64,000 bases of DNA from Desulfobulbaceae bacterium DB1 (GCA_001914235.1 MQUF01000008.1:62001-126000), one strand, 5' to 3'; positions 18,878 through 28,106 are shown, counted from the first letter of the stretch. A program made the numbers and translations. The notes: generated by a model from the letters alone, not told the origin.

Positions 18878-19477
18878 ATGACAAAGGAAGATTTTAATCC
18901 GAAAATACTCGGATTTCTCTGTAACTGGTGTTGTTATGCCGCGGCAGACGCTGCCGGGGTTTCACGGTATCAGTATCCACCCAATCTGCGAACAATCCGG
19001 GTCATGTGCACCGGGCGCATCGATCCTTCATTTATCCTGCAGGGATTTATCGAGGGCGCGGCCGGGATATTCACCGGCGGCTGACAACTCGGCGAATGTC
19101 ATTACCAGGTAGGTAATTACGATGCAATGGGTGTCGATGTTCTTGTCCACAAAATTTTAGCTGGGATCGGGGTAAATCCCGCCCGCTACAATCTGCAATG
19201 GGCCTCCGCCGCCGAGGCTCCCCGTTTTGTCAAGCTCATCACCGAGTTCACCGCCAAGGTGCGGGAGCTCGGCCCCCTGGGCCATGCCGAGGGTATTGAT
19301 CCTGACGAGATGAAAAAACGGCTCGCCAAGGCGCTTGAGCTGGTCAACAGTCAGAAACTGCGCATGGCATTCGGCACCACGACCAAGACCCTCCGGAAAG
19401 ACAATGATTACAGTGACGCTCATCTGGCTGAAGTTATTGATGCCAAGTTGAGCAAAACCATTGAGTCCGCCCTGTAA
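18878..19477 (+). CDS. mvhD: Selenocysteine MvhD-like [2Fe-2S] electron-transfer protein
   Basis: Read through the TGA at 19082-19084 (U69), the protein is 199 residues and matches MvhD: LGFLCNWCCYAAADAAG, RVMCTGRIDPSFI, then GIFTGG-U-QLGECHYQVGNYDA. The U position is a conserved cysteine in most MvhD proteins and Sec in some methanogen versions. MvhD passes electrons to HdrA, so it should link a donor (here probably the FdhA fusion) to the HdrA flavin. The C-terminal 60 residues (EMKKRLAKALELVNSQKLR) form a helical extension. A strong terminator 10 nt after the stop ends the transcription unit. Confidence 0.93.
19101..19117 (+). promoter_or_regulatory. bSECIS element of mvhD
   Basis: A perfect six-pair stem ATTACC/GGTAAT encloses the loop AGGTA, starting 16 nt after the UGA. 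The GG-containing loop resembles the fdhA hairpin and supports Sec insertion. Confidence 0.82.
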
Positions 19478-19486
19478 TTTTTTTTC

Positions 19487-19520
19487 GCCGGTTCATTGGA
19501 TTGAATGCCAATGAACCGGC
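19487..19520 (+). terminator. Intrinsic terminator after mvhD
   Basis: A perfect 13-bp stem GCCGGTTCATTGG / CCAATGAACCGGC with an 8-nt loop is followed by TCATTTTTATTT and preceded by a T-run. It ends the folD-to-mvhD block and may work in both directions. Confidence 0.88.
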
Positions 19521-19628
19521 TCATTTTTATTTGACCAGAGTTTGTTTGCCGGTCATATCCCTCTCGTCGCTTCCGGCTATTGTCAGGTCTTGGCTCGCAA
19601 TTTTGCCGAACCGGCATTTTTTTATTCT

Positions 19629-19809
19629 TCAAATCGAAAGAGGAAGCAATCCATTTGGCATAACAGCCTGATCTTCGGCGACAACCTGCAGGGAAGGTAG
19701 CTGGTGCCGAATTCATAGATTTTCTTCGTAAACGACTCGTCCTTTTACGCGAGCTGCTGGCTGAAGGTGGCAGTCTTTTTGTTTACCTCGATATTAAGAA
19801 GTGCTATTA
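19629..19809 (+). pseudogene. Remnant of a DNA (adenine) methyltransferase gene
   Basis: Two short fragments in this otherwise gene-free gap read as methyltransferase: IWHNSLIFGDNLQG followed by a stop near 19700, then FIDFLRKRLVLLRELLAEGG and SLFVYLDIKK up to about 19809. These resemble the GDN region and the LLRELLA...GSIFVHLD region of type III/Mod-like N6-adenine methyltransferases. Most of the gene between and around them, including the catalytic DPPY box, is missing. The rest of the gap (19521-19628, 19810-19828) shows nothing recognisable. Confidence 0.6.
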
Positions 19810-19828
19810 TACAAAAATGCCTAACTTT

Positions 19829-20218
19829 TTATCGTAGAATCTTTACAAATTTTGATTGCAGAATTAACGGGTCATTGGTGATGAGAGGCAGGTCAAGATA
19901 TCGAGCAGTTGCGGCAATCAATCGGTCGTGGAGTTCGGGAATATCAGTTATTTCGGAATCGGTTTTTAGAATTTCCCAACTCAAGGGCTCAAATTGATAA
20001 TTGTCGCTGCGCATCAGCTTTTCTGTCTGCAGCAATCCGACGGGAACTCTGTTTTTCTCGAATAAGTAGAGCACCTCCATCAGAACAATGGCTGGAATGA
20101 TAATGATCTGTTCGCCTTGATCGGCGGACACAAAGGTTCGGTGACATATATCACTGATGACTTTTTGCCCAACCATGAATTTGATCAGGGCTTGTGTGTC
20201 GGTCACATATCTATTCAC
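19829..20218 (-). CDS. PIN-domain toxin (VapC-like)
   Basis: The 129-residue protein begins NRYVTDTQALI and carries the four PIN acidic positions D7, E48, D98 (LHDRLI) and D116 (LITNDPLI). PIN toxins are Mg-dependent ribonucleases, often cutting tRNA or rRNA. Its start overlaps the 3' end of the upstream small gene by 8 nt, typical of toxin-antitoxin operons. The adjacent methyltransferase remnant suggests a site of repeated gene gain and loss. Confidence 0.82.
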   Translation of the reverse strand: MNRYVTDTQALIKFMVGQKVISDICHRTFVSADQGEQIIIIPAIVLMEVLYLFEKNRVPVGLLQTEKLMRSDNYQFEPLSWEILKTDSEITDIPELHDRLIAATARYLDLPLITNDPLILQSKFVKILR

Positions 20219-20453
20219 CGCTGAACTCGTCTTCCAAGTGTTGCCAGTTTTTGTCTCTCAATTTCGCCAAACCGGCAGCATCAATTTCGTATCCTTTCAG
20301 GACACCTTCCAGCTTTATCAATCGTGGTTTGTCGGATTTCCGTTTTTTATGCCGGACGAAATCAATAAAATCGCCGATCGTCCTTAGTTCCAGTCCGGAG
20401 AGGTCTCTCAACTTTCCATATATTTCATGTTTTTTAATGGCGGCTTCGTTCAT
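20211..20453 (-). CDS. Putative antitoxin partner of the PIN toxin
   Basis: This 80-residue protein is rich in charged residues (IGDFIDFVRHKKRKSDKPR, NWQHLEDEFSGE) and lies immediately upstream of the PIN gene, overlapping it by 8 nt. Size, order and overlap fit an antitoxin with an N-terminal region and a C-terminal toxin-binding tail. I cannot name its family. The upstream 270 bp (20454-20727) hold no gene; TATAAT-like and TTGACG-like boxes on this strand are 20 bp apart, a poor promoter spacing. Confidence 0.65.
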   Translation of the reverse strand: MNEAAIKKHEIYGKLRDLSGLELRTIGDFIDFVRHKKRKSDKPRLIKLEGVLKGYEIDAAGLAKLRDKNWQHLEDEFSGE

Positions 20454-20727
20454 TTTTCACTCCATTCCGATTCTTGTTGCTCATCAAGCCGTTCATTGTG
20501 CTGTCGACAATTCACTTGCCGTAACCTCGTTTATCATTATAGTGACCATGTTTTTTTTCTTCGTCAAGATTTTTATAGAGGAAAGAGGGCGCGTCTAAGT
20601 ATGATCGGACATTGCGGCTACAGCAGCAATTCCCATTTGAATAAATGGCATTTCGCTTTCTTCTTTTCATATAATTTGTGATAGAATACGGGAATCATAG
20701 AAAAATTTTTCTCCTTAGGAGATGTAA

Positions 20728-21318
20728 GTGTCTGAAAAAATGAAATTTCTGGAAGAAATCCGGAAACACAAAAATGAATCGCGGTTGGCTGTTGACGTGG
20801 CGGAGGAGCTTGCCGGACTCGCGGAAGAACTCGCCAAGGGGCAAATCACGATCAGTGGTGAAACGCTGTCCGTCAGTGATACTTTTTCCTTTTCCATAAA
20901 AAAACAGTTTAAAAAAGGCGTTGTCTCCTGTGAGATTTTTTTGCAGGACAGACCGCCAACTGATAAAAAAAATCCGGCAGATGCCGTTGTCGTTTCGCTC
21001 AAGGCATCAGCGAGGGAAAAAACCGGAGCTCCAGGCGGGAAAAAACTCAAAAAAGAAATCGCGCTGCTTTGGAAAGAGGCAATGAAACAGGTGGCTGAAG
21101 GAATCGCGCCGGCCCCGGCAACGGTTCGCCAACTGCTGAGGAGATGCGAAGATTACAACCTCTGCGCCGATAAGCAGTGGTTTGACTCGTGGAGGCAATG
21201 CAGTGACGAGATAAAGGCATGTCTTGCGGCGGCGGGGAAGGGCGATTTCCCGACAGCACGGGAGAAAGTCGCCCTGGTAAACCGTTTGACGAAAGAGTGT
21301 CATAAGCTTTATAAGTAA
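20728..21318 (+). CDS. Amphi-Trp/XXXCH-type domain protein of unknown function
   Basis: The 196-residue soluble protein uses GTG at 20728, with TAGGAG 6 nt upstream. Residues about 10-75 (VAEELAGLAEELAKGQITI, then beta-strands) look like the small amphi-Trp-like domain. The C-terminus ends in KECHKLYK, recalling the XXXCH domain that co-occurs with it in Desulfovibrio- and Geobacter-type genomes. Those families are associated with the so-called GAK genomic system, but I see no GAK kinase-like genes here. Assignment is from memory of motifs; biochemical function unknown. Confidence 0.5.
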   Translation: MSEKMKFLEEIRKHKNESRLAVDVAEELAGLAEELAKGQITISGETLSVSDTFSFSIKKQFKKGVVSCEIFLQDRPPTDKKNPADAVVVSLKASAREKTGAPGGKKLKKEIALLWKEAMKQVAEGIAPAPATVRQLLRRCEDYNLCADKQWFDSWRQCSDEIKACLAAAGKGDFPTAREKVALVNRLTKECHKLYK

Positions 21319-21388
21319 AGGGAGGGTCAGTTGGAAATGGTCCCACTTTCCCGTGTTGTGATATTTTTTACTGAGACAGGAGAAGAAA

Positions 21389-22402
21389 ATGAGTGCCTGG
21401 TTTGTCGCAGTTGACGGAAAGTCCCGGGGCCCATTCGCCCCGGAGCAGATCATTGAAGGGCTGCAGGCAGGATTATATACCCCGCAGACATTGATCTGGA
21501 AAGAGGGATATGAAAAATGGCAACCCCTGAGCGACGTGCCGGAATTCCGGCCGGGAAGCAGGAACCGGCAGCAGATTCCCACCCCGCCGATGGAAAACTT
21601 GCAGCAAATGCAGCAGGCCCATGAAATTGATTTTGAAATTTTCGGCCATGAAATGCAGTTTGTTGAAATCGAACTCGATCAGTATGAAAGTGCCGTGGCC
21701 GAAGCCGGCTCGATGATGTTCATGGAAGACGGAATCGAGATGCAGACGGTATTCGGCGACGGCAGCGAGAGCGGATCAGCCGGTCTGATGGAAAAATTTC
21801 TCGGCGCCGGCAAAAGATTAATTACCGGCGAAAGCCTCTTCTGCACTGTCTTTACCAATCATAATCCGGCCAAAAGAAAAGTGGCATTTGCCTCTCCCTA
21901 TCCGGGCAAAATCATCCCCCTTGATCTGCGCCGATACAACGGCAGGATTATCTGCCAGAAGTCTTCCTTTCTTTGCGCGGCCAAAGGGGTTAGTATCGGC
22001 CTGTATTTCCAGAAAAAAATCGGGGTCGCCCTGTTCGGCGGAGAAGGATTTGTCATGCAGAAACTTGAAGGAAACGGTCTTTGTTTCGTTCATGCCGGCG
22101 GCACCATCATTGAAAAGGAACTGCAGCATGGCGAGTCTCTGCGGGTCGATACCGGCTGCCTTGTCGCCATGACCTCCTCGATTGACTTTGACCTGCAAAC
22201 CGTAGGCGGCATCAAGTCGAGCATCTTCGGCGGGGAAGGTTTTTTCTTTGCCCGACTGCAGGGACCCGGCCATGTCTGGCTGCAGTCACTTCCTTTCTCC
22301 CGTCTGGCCGGCAAGATTCACGAGTCAGCTCCCCAGACCGGCTCTCGTTCCCAGGGAGAAGGATCGGCGCTGGGTGGGTTGGGAAAACTTTTCCAGGATT
22401 AA
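21389..22402 (+). CDS. GYF_2 domain + AIM24/TIGR00266-like protein
   Basis: Residues 1-55 (WFVAVDGKSRGPFAPEQI, LYTPQTLIWKEGYEKWQPL) form a GYF_2 domain. Residues about 75-310 match the AIM24/TIGR00266 beta-rich family (VEIELDQYESAVAEAGSMMF, GGEGFVMQKLEGNG, GGEGFFFARLQGPG). The family folds as a TRAP-like barrel and has no agreed bacterial function. SD GACAGGAGAAG lies 5 nt before ATG 21389. Its stop overlaps the start of the downstream histidine kinase (TAATG), suggesting the two are co-translated and functionally linked. Confidence 0.82.
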   Translation: MSAWFVAVDGKSRGPFAPEQIIEGLQAGLYTPQTLIWKEGYEKWQPLSDVPEFRPGSRNRQQIPTPPMENLQQMQQAHEIDFEIFGHEMQFVEIELDQYESAVAEAGSMMFMEDGIEMQTVFGDGSESGSAGLMEKFLGAGKRLITGESLFCTVFTNHNPAKRKVAFASPYPGKIIPLDLRRYNGRIICQKSSFLCAAKGVSIGLYFQKKIGVALFGGEGFVMQKLEGNGLCFVHAGGTIIEKELQHGESLRVDTGCLVAMTSSIDFDLQTVGGIKSSIFGGEGFFFARLQGPGHVWLQSLPFSRLAGKIHESAPQTGSRSQGEGSALGGLGKLFQD

Positions 22403-23559
22403 TGATGAGCCATGACGCATCATCATATCCCCTGGAAAACAGCGGAGAAGATTTGATTCTTCTCGGTTGCGGCGGTTCTCCGCTTTGTGCCGATATTCGC
22501 GGGTTTCTGGAGAAGAACTTCCGGGTTGTCCATTGCGAGGAGTGTTCTCATGTGGAGGAGCTCGCCGCCCAGTACTGCCCCGATCTCATTCTGATGTCCG
22601 CCCATCCGAACTGCTCTGGACTGGAAGTCTGCGAGAAACTACAGAAAAGCCTTTTTAAACAGCGCCCGGCGGCAGTCATGCTTTTTGGTTCCGGAGATGA
22701 TACGCTGATCGACCGCGCCTTTGCCGCCGGGGTCGATGAATACATCAGGGAGCCGATTCACTGGAAACTGCTTTATTACCGAGTCAACTTCCTTATTCAG
22801 AAAAGAAAATCAGAGCTTGAGTTGAACGATTTTGCCCGTCGACTTGAACAAACCAATAGCGAGTTGAAGGATTTCACCTATGTTGTTTCCCATGATCTGC
22901 AGGAGCCGCTTCATCTGATCCGTGCCTTTGCCGAAAGAATTACGACACGATCCCGTTCGGTTCTTGATGAACAGGGGGCCGCTTATCTTGAACGGATCAT
23001 CAAGGCAGCAGGCCGCATGCAGAGTCTGATCGACGGACTTCTCCAGTATTCCAGATTGACCACGCAGGCAAAGGAATTCACCGTAGTCAATCTGTCCGAT
23101 GTGGTGCGCGAAGTTATCGCCGATCTGGAAGTTCGCATCGATCAAATGCGGGCGGAAATAAAAATCGGCGACCTGGGGATTGTTGAGGCGGATCCTTTAC
23201 AGATGCGTCAACTTTTCCAGAACCTTGTTTCCAATGCCCTGAAGTATTCATCCGGTTTGGAGCCGCCTTTTATCGAGGTCTTCCCTGCTTCACCTCTTGA
23301 ACAAATCGGACGAAGCGGCATGCGTCAGATTGTGGTGAAAGACAACGGCATAGGTTTTGATTCCTGTTTCCAGGAGCAGATTTTCGGGTTGTTTCAGCGC
23401 TTGCACGGCAGGGATGAATACAACGGAACGGGAATCGGGCTTGCCATCTGCAAGAAAATAGTTGAACGTCATGGCGGGGTTATTTCCGCGCGCTCCGCCT
23501 CCGGCAAAGGCGCCGAATTTGTCGTCATGCTGCCGGTCAAGCAAAAAAAAAGAAGCTGA
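22402..23559 (+). CDS. Receiver-like + histidine kinase (HisKA/HATPase)
   Basis: The 385-residue cytoplasmic protein has an N-terminal receiver-like fold (about 15-130). The usual phospho-acceptor Asp appears to be replaced: the strand reads PDLILMSAHP where receivers read LLD. A HisKA dimerisation domain follows, with H-box VVSHDLQEPL, then a HATPase_c domain with N box NLVSNALKYS, G1 DNGIGF and G2 GTGIGLAIC. No membrane segment is seen. The degenerate receiver suggests a ligand-binding or dimerisation role. It overlaps the AIM24-like gene and is followed by a terminator. Confidence 0.87.
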   Translation: MMSHDASSYPLENSGEDLILLGCGGSPLCADIRGFLEKNFRVVHCEECSHVEELAAQYCPDLILMSAHPNCSGLEVCEKLQKSLFKQRPAAVMLFGSGDDTLIDRAFAAGVDEYIREPIHWKLLYYRVNFLIQKRKSELELNDFARRLEQTNSELKDFTYVVSHDLQEPLHLIRAFAERITTRSRSVLDEQGAAYLERIIKAAGRMQSLIDGLLQYSRLTTQAKEFTVVNLSDVVREVIADLEVRIDQMRAEIKIGDLGIVEADPLQMRQLFQNLVSNALKYSSGLEPPFIEVFPASPLEQIGRSGMRQIVVKDNGIGFDSCFQEQIFGLFQRLHGRDEYNGTGIGLAICKKIVERHGGVISARSASGKGAEFVVMLPVKQKKRS

Positions 23560-23574
23560 AAGCCGTTGGCAAGT

Positions 23575-23644
23575 AAAAGGCATGAGCCGGAGACAATTTG
23601 TCTTCTTCCCGGCTTGGGATTCCAGCCTCCGGTTTATGCCTTTT
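23575..23644 (+). terminator. Terminator after the histidine kinase
   Basis: Arms 23575-23592 and 23627-23644 pair over 18 bp with two G-U-type pairs, around a 34-nt loop with its own partial hairpin. TTTTTTCTTTTT follows on the + strand. It lies between convergent genes and the reverse copper-chaperone gene also ends here, so it probably serves both. Confidence 0.75.
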
Positions 23645-23650
23645 TTCTTT

Positions 23651-23851
23651 TTAATCTACCGCTTCAAAGCCGATTTTCTTGATGGCGTCTTTGACCAGCT
23701 CAAGCGGCACGGCCTTTGACTCCGTAAAACTAGCTTCACCTTTTTCCAGGTCCACGTGGACATTGCCGACTCCGTCAATTCCCTGCAGGGCTTTGGTTAC
23801 CGAAGCCGAACAATGACCGCATCGCATGCCGTTCACTTTTATGGTTGTCAT
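23651..23851 (-). CDS. Heavy-metal-associated (CopZ-like) copper chaperone
   Basis: The 66-residue HMA protein begins TTIKVNGMRCGHCSASVTKAL, with the MxCxxC metal-binding motif, and ends in a typical beta-alpha-beta HMA tail (VKDAIKKIGFEAV). It would carry Cu(I) to the P-type ATPase encoded divergently 150 bp away. SD GGGGGAAC lies upstream on the reverse strand. The shared intergenic region should hold copper-responsive control, but I could not identify an operator. Confidence 0.92.
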   Translation of the reverse strand: MTTIKVNGMRCGHCSASVTKALQGIDGVGNVHVDLEKGEASFTESKAVPLELVKDAIKKIGFEAVD

Positions 23852-24003
23852 TGGTGTTCCCCCTTTTTTAAGATGTTGCCGGTATCATTGCCATGCAATG
23901 ATGCCCTGTTAAGTAAAATATTAATTGCTTACATGCTCTTCTTGAGATAGATAATTCCTTTTTAATGAAATGTTAAGACATTTTGTGGTACCTGGTGTTC
24001 ATT

Positions 24004-26532
24004 ATGGAAAAATATGCCATGGATTCAGCGAAAAAAAACTCTTTTGCCACACTGCAAGGCACGGTTAAGGGAATGCATTGCGCGTCCTGTTCCAGCAGGA
24101 TTGAAAAAGTGGTCGGCGAAATGGACGGGGTGGTTCACGTCGCGGTCAATCTTGCCACGGAAAAAATTGATTTGCGCTGGAACAAGGACAAAATATCCCT
24201 CAAGCAGATCGCTGAACGGATGGGCCAGTTGGGTTTTGAACTGGTGCAGCCGGCTTCGGACACGGAAATTGTCCTTTCCATTCAAGGTATGCACTGCGCG
24301 TCCTGTTCGAGCCGCATCGAAAAGGTTGTCGGTGAAATGAATGGGGTGCGCAGCTGCGAGGTGAATCTTGCCACCGGACTGGCGAAAATTGTCTTTGCCC
24401 CTGAGCTGCTTAATCCGCGCCAAGTGAAAGAGGCGATCGATGCCTTGGGCTTCAAAGCGGAATCGATATCATCCTCGGCAAACCTGATGGCTGATCGGCA
24501 GAAGGAAATAGAGGAAACCCTGACCGGGATGAAAAAAAGACTTCTGCCCTCCTTTGTCCTGGCTTTTCTTGTCATGATCGTCTCCATGGGGCATATGGTC
24601 GGAGTGCCGATGCCGAAAATCCTCAACCCGCAACTCCATCCGTTTATCTTTGCCCTTGTTCAGTTCTGCCTGGTTGTGCCGGTGCTGTGGTTGGGCAGGA
24701 ATTTCTACATCATCGGTTTTCCAAGCCTGCTGCGCGGCGCACCCAATATGGATTCTCTCATCGCGGTGGGTACCGGCGCCGCCTTTGTCTATTCCACCTG
24801 GAACCTGGTGGAAATTTATCTGGGCATTGACGCGATGGCCCGGGCCCATGATCTCTACTTTGAAAGCGCGGCCATGCTGATTGCCCTGGTTTCCCTGGGA
24901 AAATTCCTCGAAACACGAGCAAAGGCCCGAACCTCCGATGCCATCAGCCGACTTATGCAGCTGGCACCGGATAAGGCGACTCTCATTCGCAACGATCAGC
25001 AGGAGGAGATACCGGTCGATGAAATCCTGGTTGATGACCTGCTGCTCATCCGGCCGGGGGAAAGACTGCCCATTGACGGTGTCATAGAAAAAGGCGCCTC
25101 CAGCATCGATGAGTCCATGCTCACCGGCGAGAGTATGCCGGTGGAAAAGGGTGTCGGCGACATGGTGGTCGGCGGCACCCTGAACCGGAACGGCACGCTT
25201 CATGTGCGGGCCGGAAAGGTGGGGCAGGATACGATGCTGTCCCGTATTGTCAAGATGGTGCAGGATGCCCAGGGATCAAAGGCGCCCATTGCAAATCTTG
25301 CCGACCGGATCAGTCTTTATTTCGTTCCCGCCGTCATGGTTGTGGCGGCGCTGTCCGGTCTTGCCTGGTATTTTATCGGACAGGCGGAATTTACCTTTGC
25401 TCTTCGTATTTTTATCGCGGTCATGGTCATTGCCTGCCCCTGCGCCATGGGACTTGCCACTCCGACATCCATCATGGTCGGCACCGGGCGCGGGGCTCAG
25501 CTCGGGGTTCTGGTGAAAAACGGCGAGGCCTTGGAAATCGCCCGCAAGGTAAACACCATTGTTTTTGATAAAACCGGCACGCTGACCTACGGCAAGCCCG
25601 CACTCACCGATGTGTCCAATTTTTCCGGACTTGCCGACGATGCTTTTCTTGCCTTGACGGCTTCGGCTGAAAGCGGTTCCGAACACCCTTTGTCCCAGGC
25701 GGTTGTCAACGGCGCCCGGGAAAAAAAGATTGCCGTCCGCAATCCCCATGCATTCACCGCCCTGCCGGGCCGGGGGATTTCCGCCGTCGTCGCCGTAACG
25801 GCCGAAGGTCGGGAAAGGACGGTTGAACTCTTTATCGGCAACATGGAGTTGATGGAGGAAAAAGGCATTGTTGTCGCCGATGACAGAAAAGAGATTGCCG
25901 ACAAATTTTCCGCTGACGGAAAAACAGCCCTGTATGTGGCATTTGACGGTCAACTTGCCGGGCTGCTTGCCGTTGCCGATAAAATAAAAACGGAAACTCC
26001 GGAAACTATTGCCCGGCTTACCGCCATGGGGATAGAAGTCATCATGCTGACCGGCGACCATGCGGCGACGGCCCGGGCCATCGCCGATCAGGCCGGAATC
26101 AAGAATATCATTTCCCAGGTATTGCCGGAGCACAAGGCGGAAGAGATCGAGAAAATTCAGCAAAAAGGCAGGGTGGTGGCGATGGTTGGTGACGGGATCA
26201 ACGACGCACCGGCCCTGGCGGTTGCCGATCTCGGCATTGCCATGGGAACAGGCATTGACGTGGCAATAGAAAGCGGCGATATCGTTCTCATGCAGGGAAA
26301 TCTCGATAGCGTGCTGACCGCTCTCAAATTGAGCCGGGCCACCATGCGCAATATCAAACAGAACCTGTTCTGGGCTTTTGCCTATAATGTCATCGGCATC
26401 CCGGTTGCCGCCGGTTTGTTGTACATCTTCGGCGGGCCGACGTTAAATCCGATGATTGCCGGGGGCGCCATGGCCTTGAGTTCCGTTTCCGTCGTCACCA
26501 ATGCCCTGCGTTTACGATTGTTCACCCCATGA
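24004..26532 (+). CDS. copA: Cu(I)-exporting P1B-type ATPase CopA
   Basis: From ATG 24004 the protein is 842 residues. Two N-terminal HMA domains each carry [18 protein letters not shown]; they are very similar at DNA level and look like a recent internal duplication. Membrane segments follow, then the transmembrane CPC motif ([11 protein letters not shown]), phosphorylation site DKTGTLTYG, the SEHPLSQ P1B signature and hinge GDGINDAP. The CPC class and two HMA domains indicate Cu(I)/Ag(I) efflux across the inner membrane. No good SD marks the start; GTG 23983 or ATG 24019 are alternatives. Confidence 0.95.
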   Translation: MEKYAMDSAKKNSFATLQGTVKGMHCASCSSRIEKVVGEMDGVVHVAVNLATEKIDLRWNKDKISLKQIAERMGQLGFELVQPASDTEIVLSIQGMHCASCSSRIEKVVGEMNGVRSCEVNLATGLAKIVFAPELLNPRQVKEAIDALGFKAESISSSANLMADRQKEIEETLTGMKKRLLPSFVLAFLVMIVSMGHMVGVPMPKILNPQLHPFIFALVQFCLVVPVLWLGRNFYIIGFPSLLRGAPNMDSLIAVGTGAAFVYSTWNLVEIYLGIDAMARAHDLYFESAAMLIALVSLGKFLETRAKARTSDAISRLMQLAPDKATLIRNDQQEEIPVDEILVDDLLLIRPGERLPIDGVIEKGASSIDESMLTGESMPVEKGVGDMVVGGTLNRNGTLHVRAGKVGQDTMLSRIVKMVQDAQGSKAPIANLADRISLYFVPAVMVVAALSGLAWYFIGQAEFTFALRIFIAVMVIACPCAMGLATPTSIMVGTGRGAQLGVLVKNGEALEIARKVNTIVFDKTGTLTYGKPALTDVSNFSGLADDAFLALTASAESGSEHPLSQAVVNGAREKKIAVRNPHAFTALPGRGISAVVAVTAEGRERTVELFIGNMELMEEKGIVVADDRKEIADKFSADGKTALYVAFDGQLAGLLAVADKIKTETPETIARLTAMGIEVIMLTGDHAATARAIADQAGIKNIISQVLPEHKAEEIEKIQQKGRVVAMVGDGINDAPALAVADLGIAMGTGIDVAIESGDIVLMQGNLDSVLTALKLSRATMRNIKQNLFWAFAYNVIGIPVAAGLLYIFGGPTLNPMIAGGAMALSSVSVVTNALRLRLFTP

Positions 26533-26618
26533 AAAAAAGAGGATAATCCGTAAAAATTTTATTGCGTGCCGTTTTCTTGCCGATAGGTATGGCATACGCA
26601 ATGAAAGAAGGAGCACGG

Positions 26619-27689
26619 ATGAAAATTTCCTCATCGCAGATCAACATGACGACGAGCCGCATCTCCATTGTCGAGAATTCGGAGCGGGAGTCAGTGAACT
26701 TCTGGTCAGACCGGAACCTTGGTGATGGTGCGGGCGGTGCCGCACACCTCACCGGCGGAGACCGCCTTTCCCTTTCCTCCATGGCCGTGAAACGAAATGC
26801 CGCCTGCTGCGTCGGATCAGCCGCGCCGGATATTTCAGGCGCGGAGGAAGAGGGCGTGGCGCTGGACCCGAAACTGCTGGCCATGCGCCGTACCCTTGAG
26901 CTGCTCACCGGACGCAAGATACATGTGGCTGTTTTTGCTGGGCAAACGGTGGACGCCCCGGTCCTTGCGCAACCCGGCTCAGCCGGCGGCGGATCACCCT
27001 TGCCGGACAGTGAAAGAGTTGGTTGGGGATTTGAGTACCATGCCGAAAAATCCCATGTGGAGACGGAAACCGTCGCCTTTGCCGCCAGTGGCGACGTTGT
27101 CACGACTGACGGGAAGCAAATCAGTTTTTCTTTTAATATGAACATGATGCGTCATTTTGAGCAACATGAAAGCATCACCATCAGGGCTGGAGATGCCCGC
27201 TTTGTCGATCCGCTGGTGGTCAATCTCGATGGGGCCGGCGCGCAACTTGGCAGTTTCAATCTGAGCTTTGATCTGGACAACGACGGCAACCTGGAGGAGA
27301 TTGCCTTTCTCGCGCCGGAGAGCGGTTTTCTGGTCTGGGACCGCAATGAGGATGGCGTGGTCAACAGCGGCAAGGAGTTGTTCGGCCCGGACAGCGGTCA
27401 TGGATTTCAGGAGCTTGCGCTCCATGATCTCGACGATAACGGCTGGTTGGATGAAAATGATCCTCTTTTTGACAAGCTGCAAATCTGGATGATGGATCAG
27501 ACCGGCAATCTCAACCTGAGGTCACTGGCGGAAATGGGAATCGGCGCTTTCCTGCTGACTCCGATTGACAGCAGTTTTCTTCTCACCGACGCCGCCAACT
27601 CGCCCCTGGGCCGAATCAGGCAGACCTCCCTGGCTCTGCTGGAAAATCACCAGGTGGCAACTCTTCAGGAACTTGATCTTGTCGTTTGA
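26619..27689 (+). CDS. Protein with EF-hand-like/dockerin-type calcium-binding repeats
   Basis: ATG 26619 follows AAGGAG by 7 nt and gives 356 residues. The N-terminal 120 residues are low in recognisable structure. The C-terminal third has Asp-rich loops such as LDNDGNLEE, WDRNEDGVVNSGKELFG and HDLDDNGWLDENDPLFDKL, typical of a proteobacterial calcium-binding family. No signal peptide is evident. Function unknown; a secreted or surface role by an atypical route is possible but unproven. It is convergent with the PilZ gene, 17 nt apart. Confidence 0.7.
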   Translation: MKISSSQINMTTSRISIVENSERESVNFWSDRNLGDGAGGAAHLTGGDRLSLSSMAVKRNAACCVGSAAPDISGAEEEGVALDPKLLAMRRTLELLTGRKIHVAVFAGQTVDAPVLAQPGSAGGGSPLPDSERVGWGFEYHAEKSHVETETVAFAASGDVVTTDGKQISFSFNMNMMRHFEQHESITIRAGDARFVDPLVVNLDGAGAQLGSFNLSFDLDNDGNLEEIAFLAPESGFLVWDRNEDGVVNSGKELFGPDSGHGFQELALHDLDDNGWLDENDPLFDKLQIWMMDQTGNLNLRSLAEMGIGAFLLTPIDSSFLLTDAANSPLGRIRQTSLALLENHQVATLQELDLVV

Positions 27690-27706
27690 TTGAAATATCT
27701 GCTGCG

Positions 27707-28105
27707 TCAACGGCTGAGACGGCGAATGCGCTGAAACTGTTCCTCGCCCATTTTTTCAAAAAATTCTATTCCCATTTTGAAGGGTTTTTGCTCTTCATCA
27801 ACCAAACGGTCAAACCAAACGGGGCGGACCGGTATGGTATATGTTTCCGCCTCCGTATTTTCCTCGCCGGGACAGGCAAATTCAAGATGAAGAAAGAATT
27901 TGTCGGATTCAAGGGCGGTAAAAAAAAGATGATGGTGATCAACAAGAATCCGGTTGGTGACCAGGCAGGCGCCTTTTTTGGAAAAATCCTGAAGGCGGCA
28001 GATGATCGGAGTGCAGATTTTTTCTCCTTTTTTGCCTCGGCACAGGAAGAGGGCGCCTTCAAGATCCAATCGAAAACGCTCGAAAATGCGCCGCTCTCTG
28101 CTCAT
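27707..28105 (-). CDS. PilZ-domain protein
   Basis: The 132-residue protein has the PilZ pattern: an N-terminal RRIFERFRLDLEG stretch that supplies the RxxxR-type c-di-GMP contacts, followed by DFSKKGACLVTN (D/NxSxxG motif). It is the last gene of a five-gene reverse operon, directly after the PRPP-synthetase-like gene (1-nt gap). It probably acts as a c-di-GMP receptor. Confidence 0.75.
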   Translation of the reverse strand: MSRERRIFERFRLDLEGALFLCRGKKGEKICTPIICRLQDFSKKGACLVTNRILVDHHHLFFTALESDKFFLHLEFACPGEENTEAETYTIPVRPVWFDRLVDEEQKPFKMGIEFFEKMGEEQFQRIRRLSR

Positions 28106-28106
28106 T

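Noticed and set aside
20536-20567. Promoter for the PIN toxin-antitoxin pair (TATAAT and TTGACG on the reverse strand)
   Set aside because: The boxes are 20 bp apart, outside normal sigma70 spacing, so not listed as a feature.
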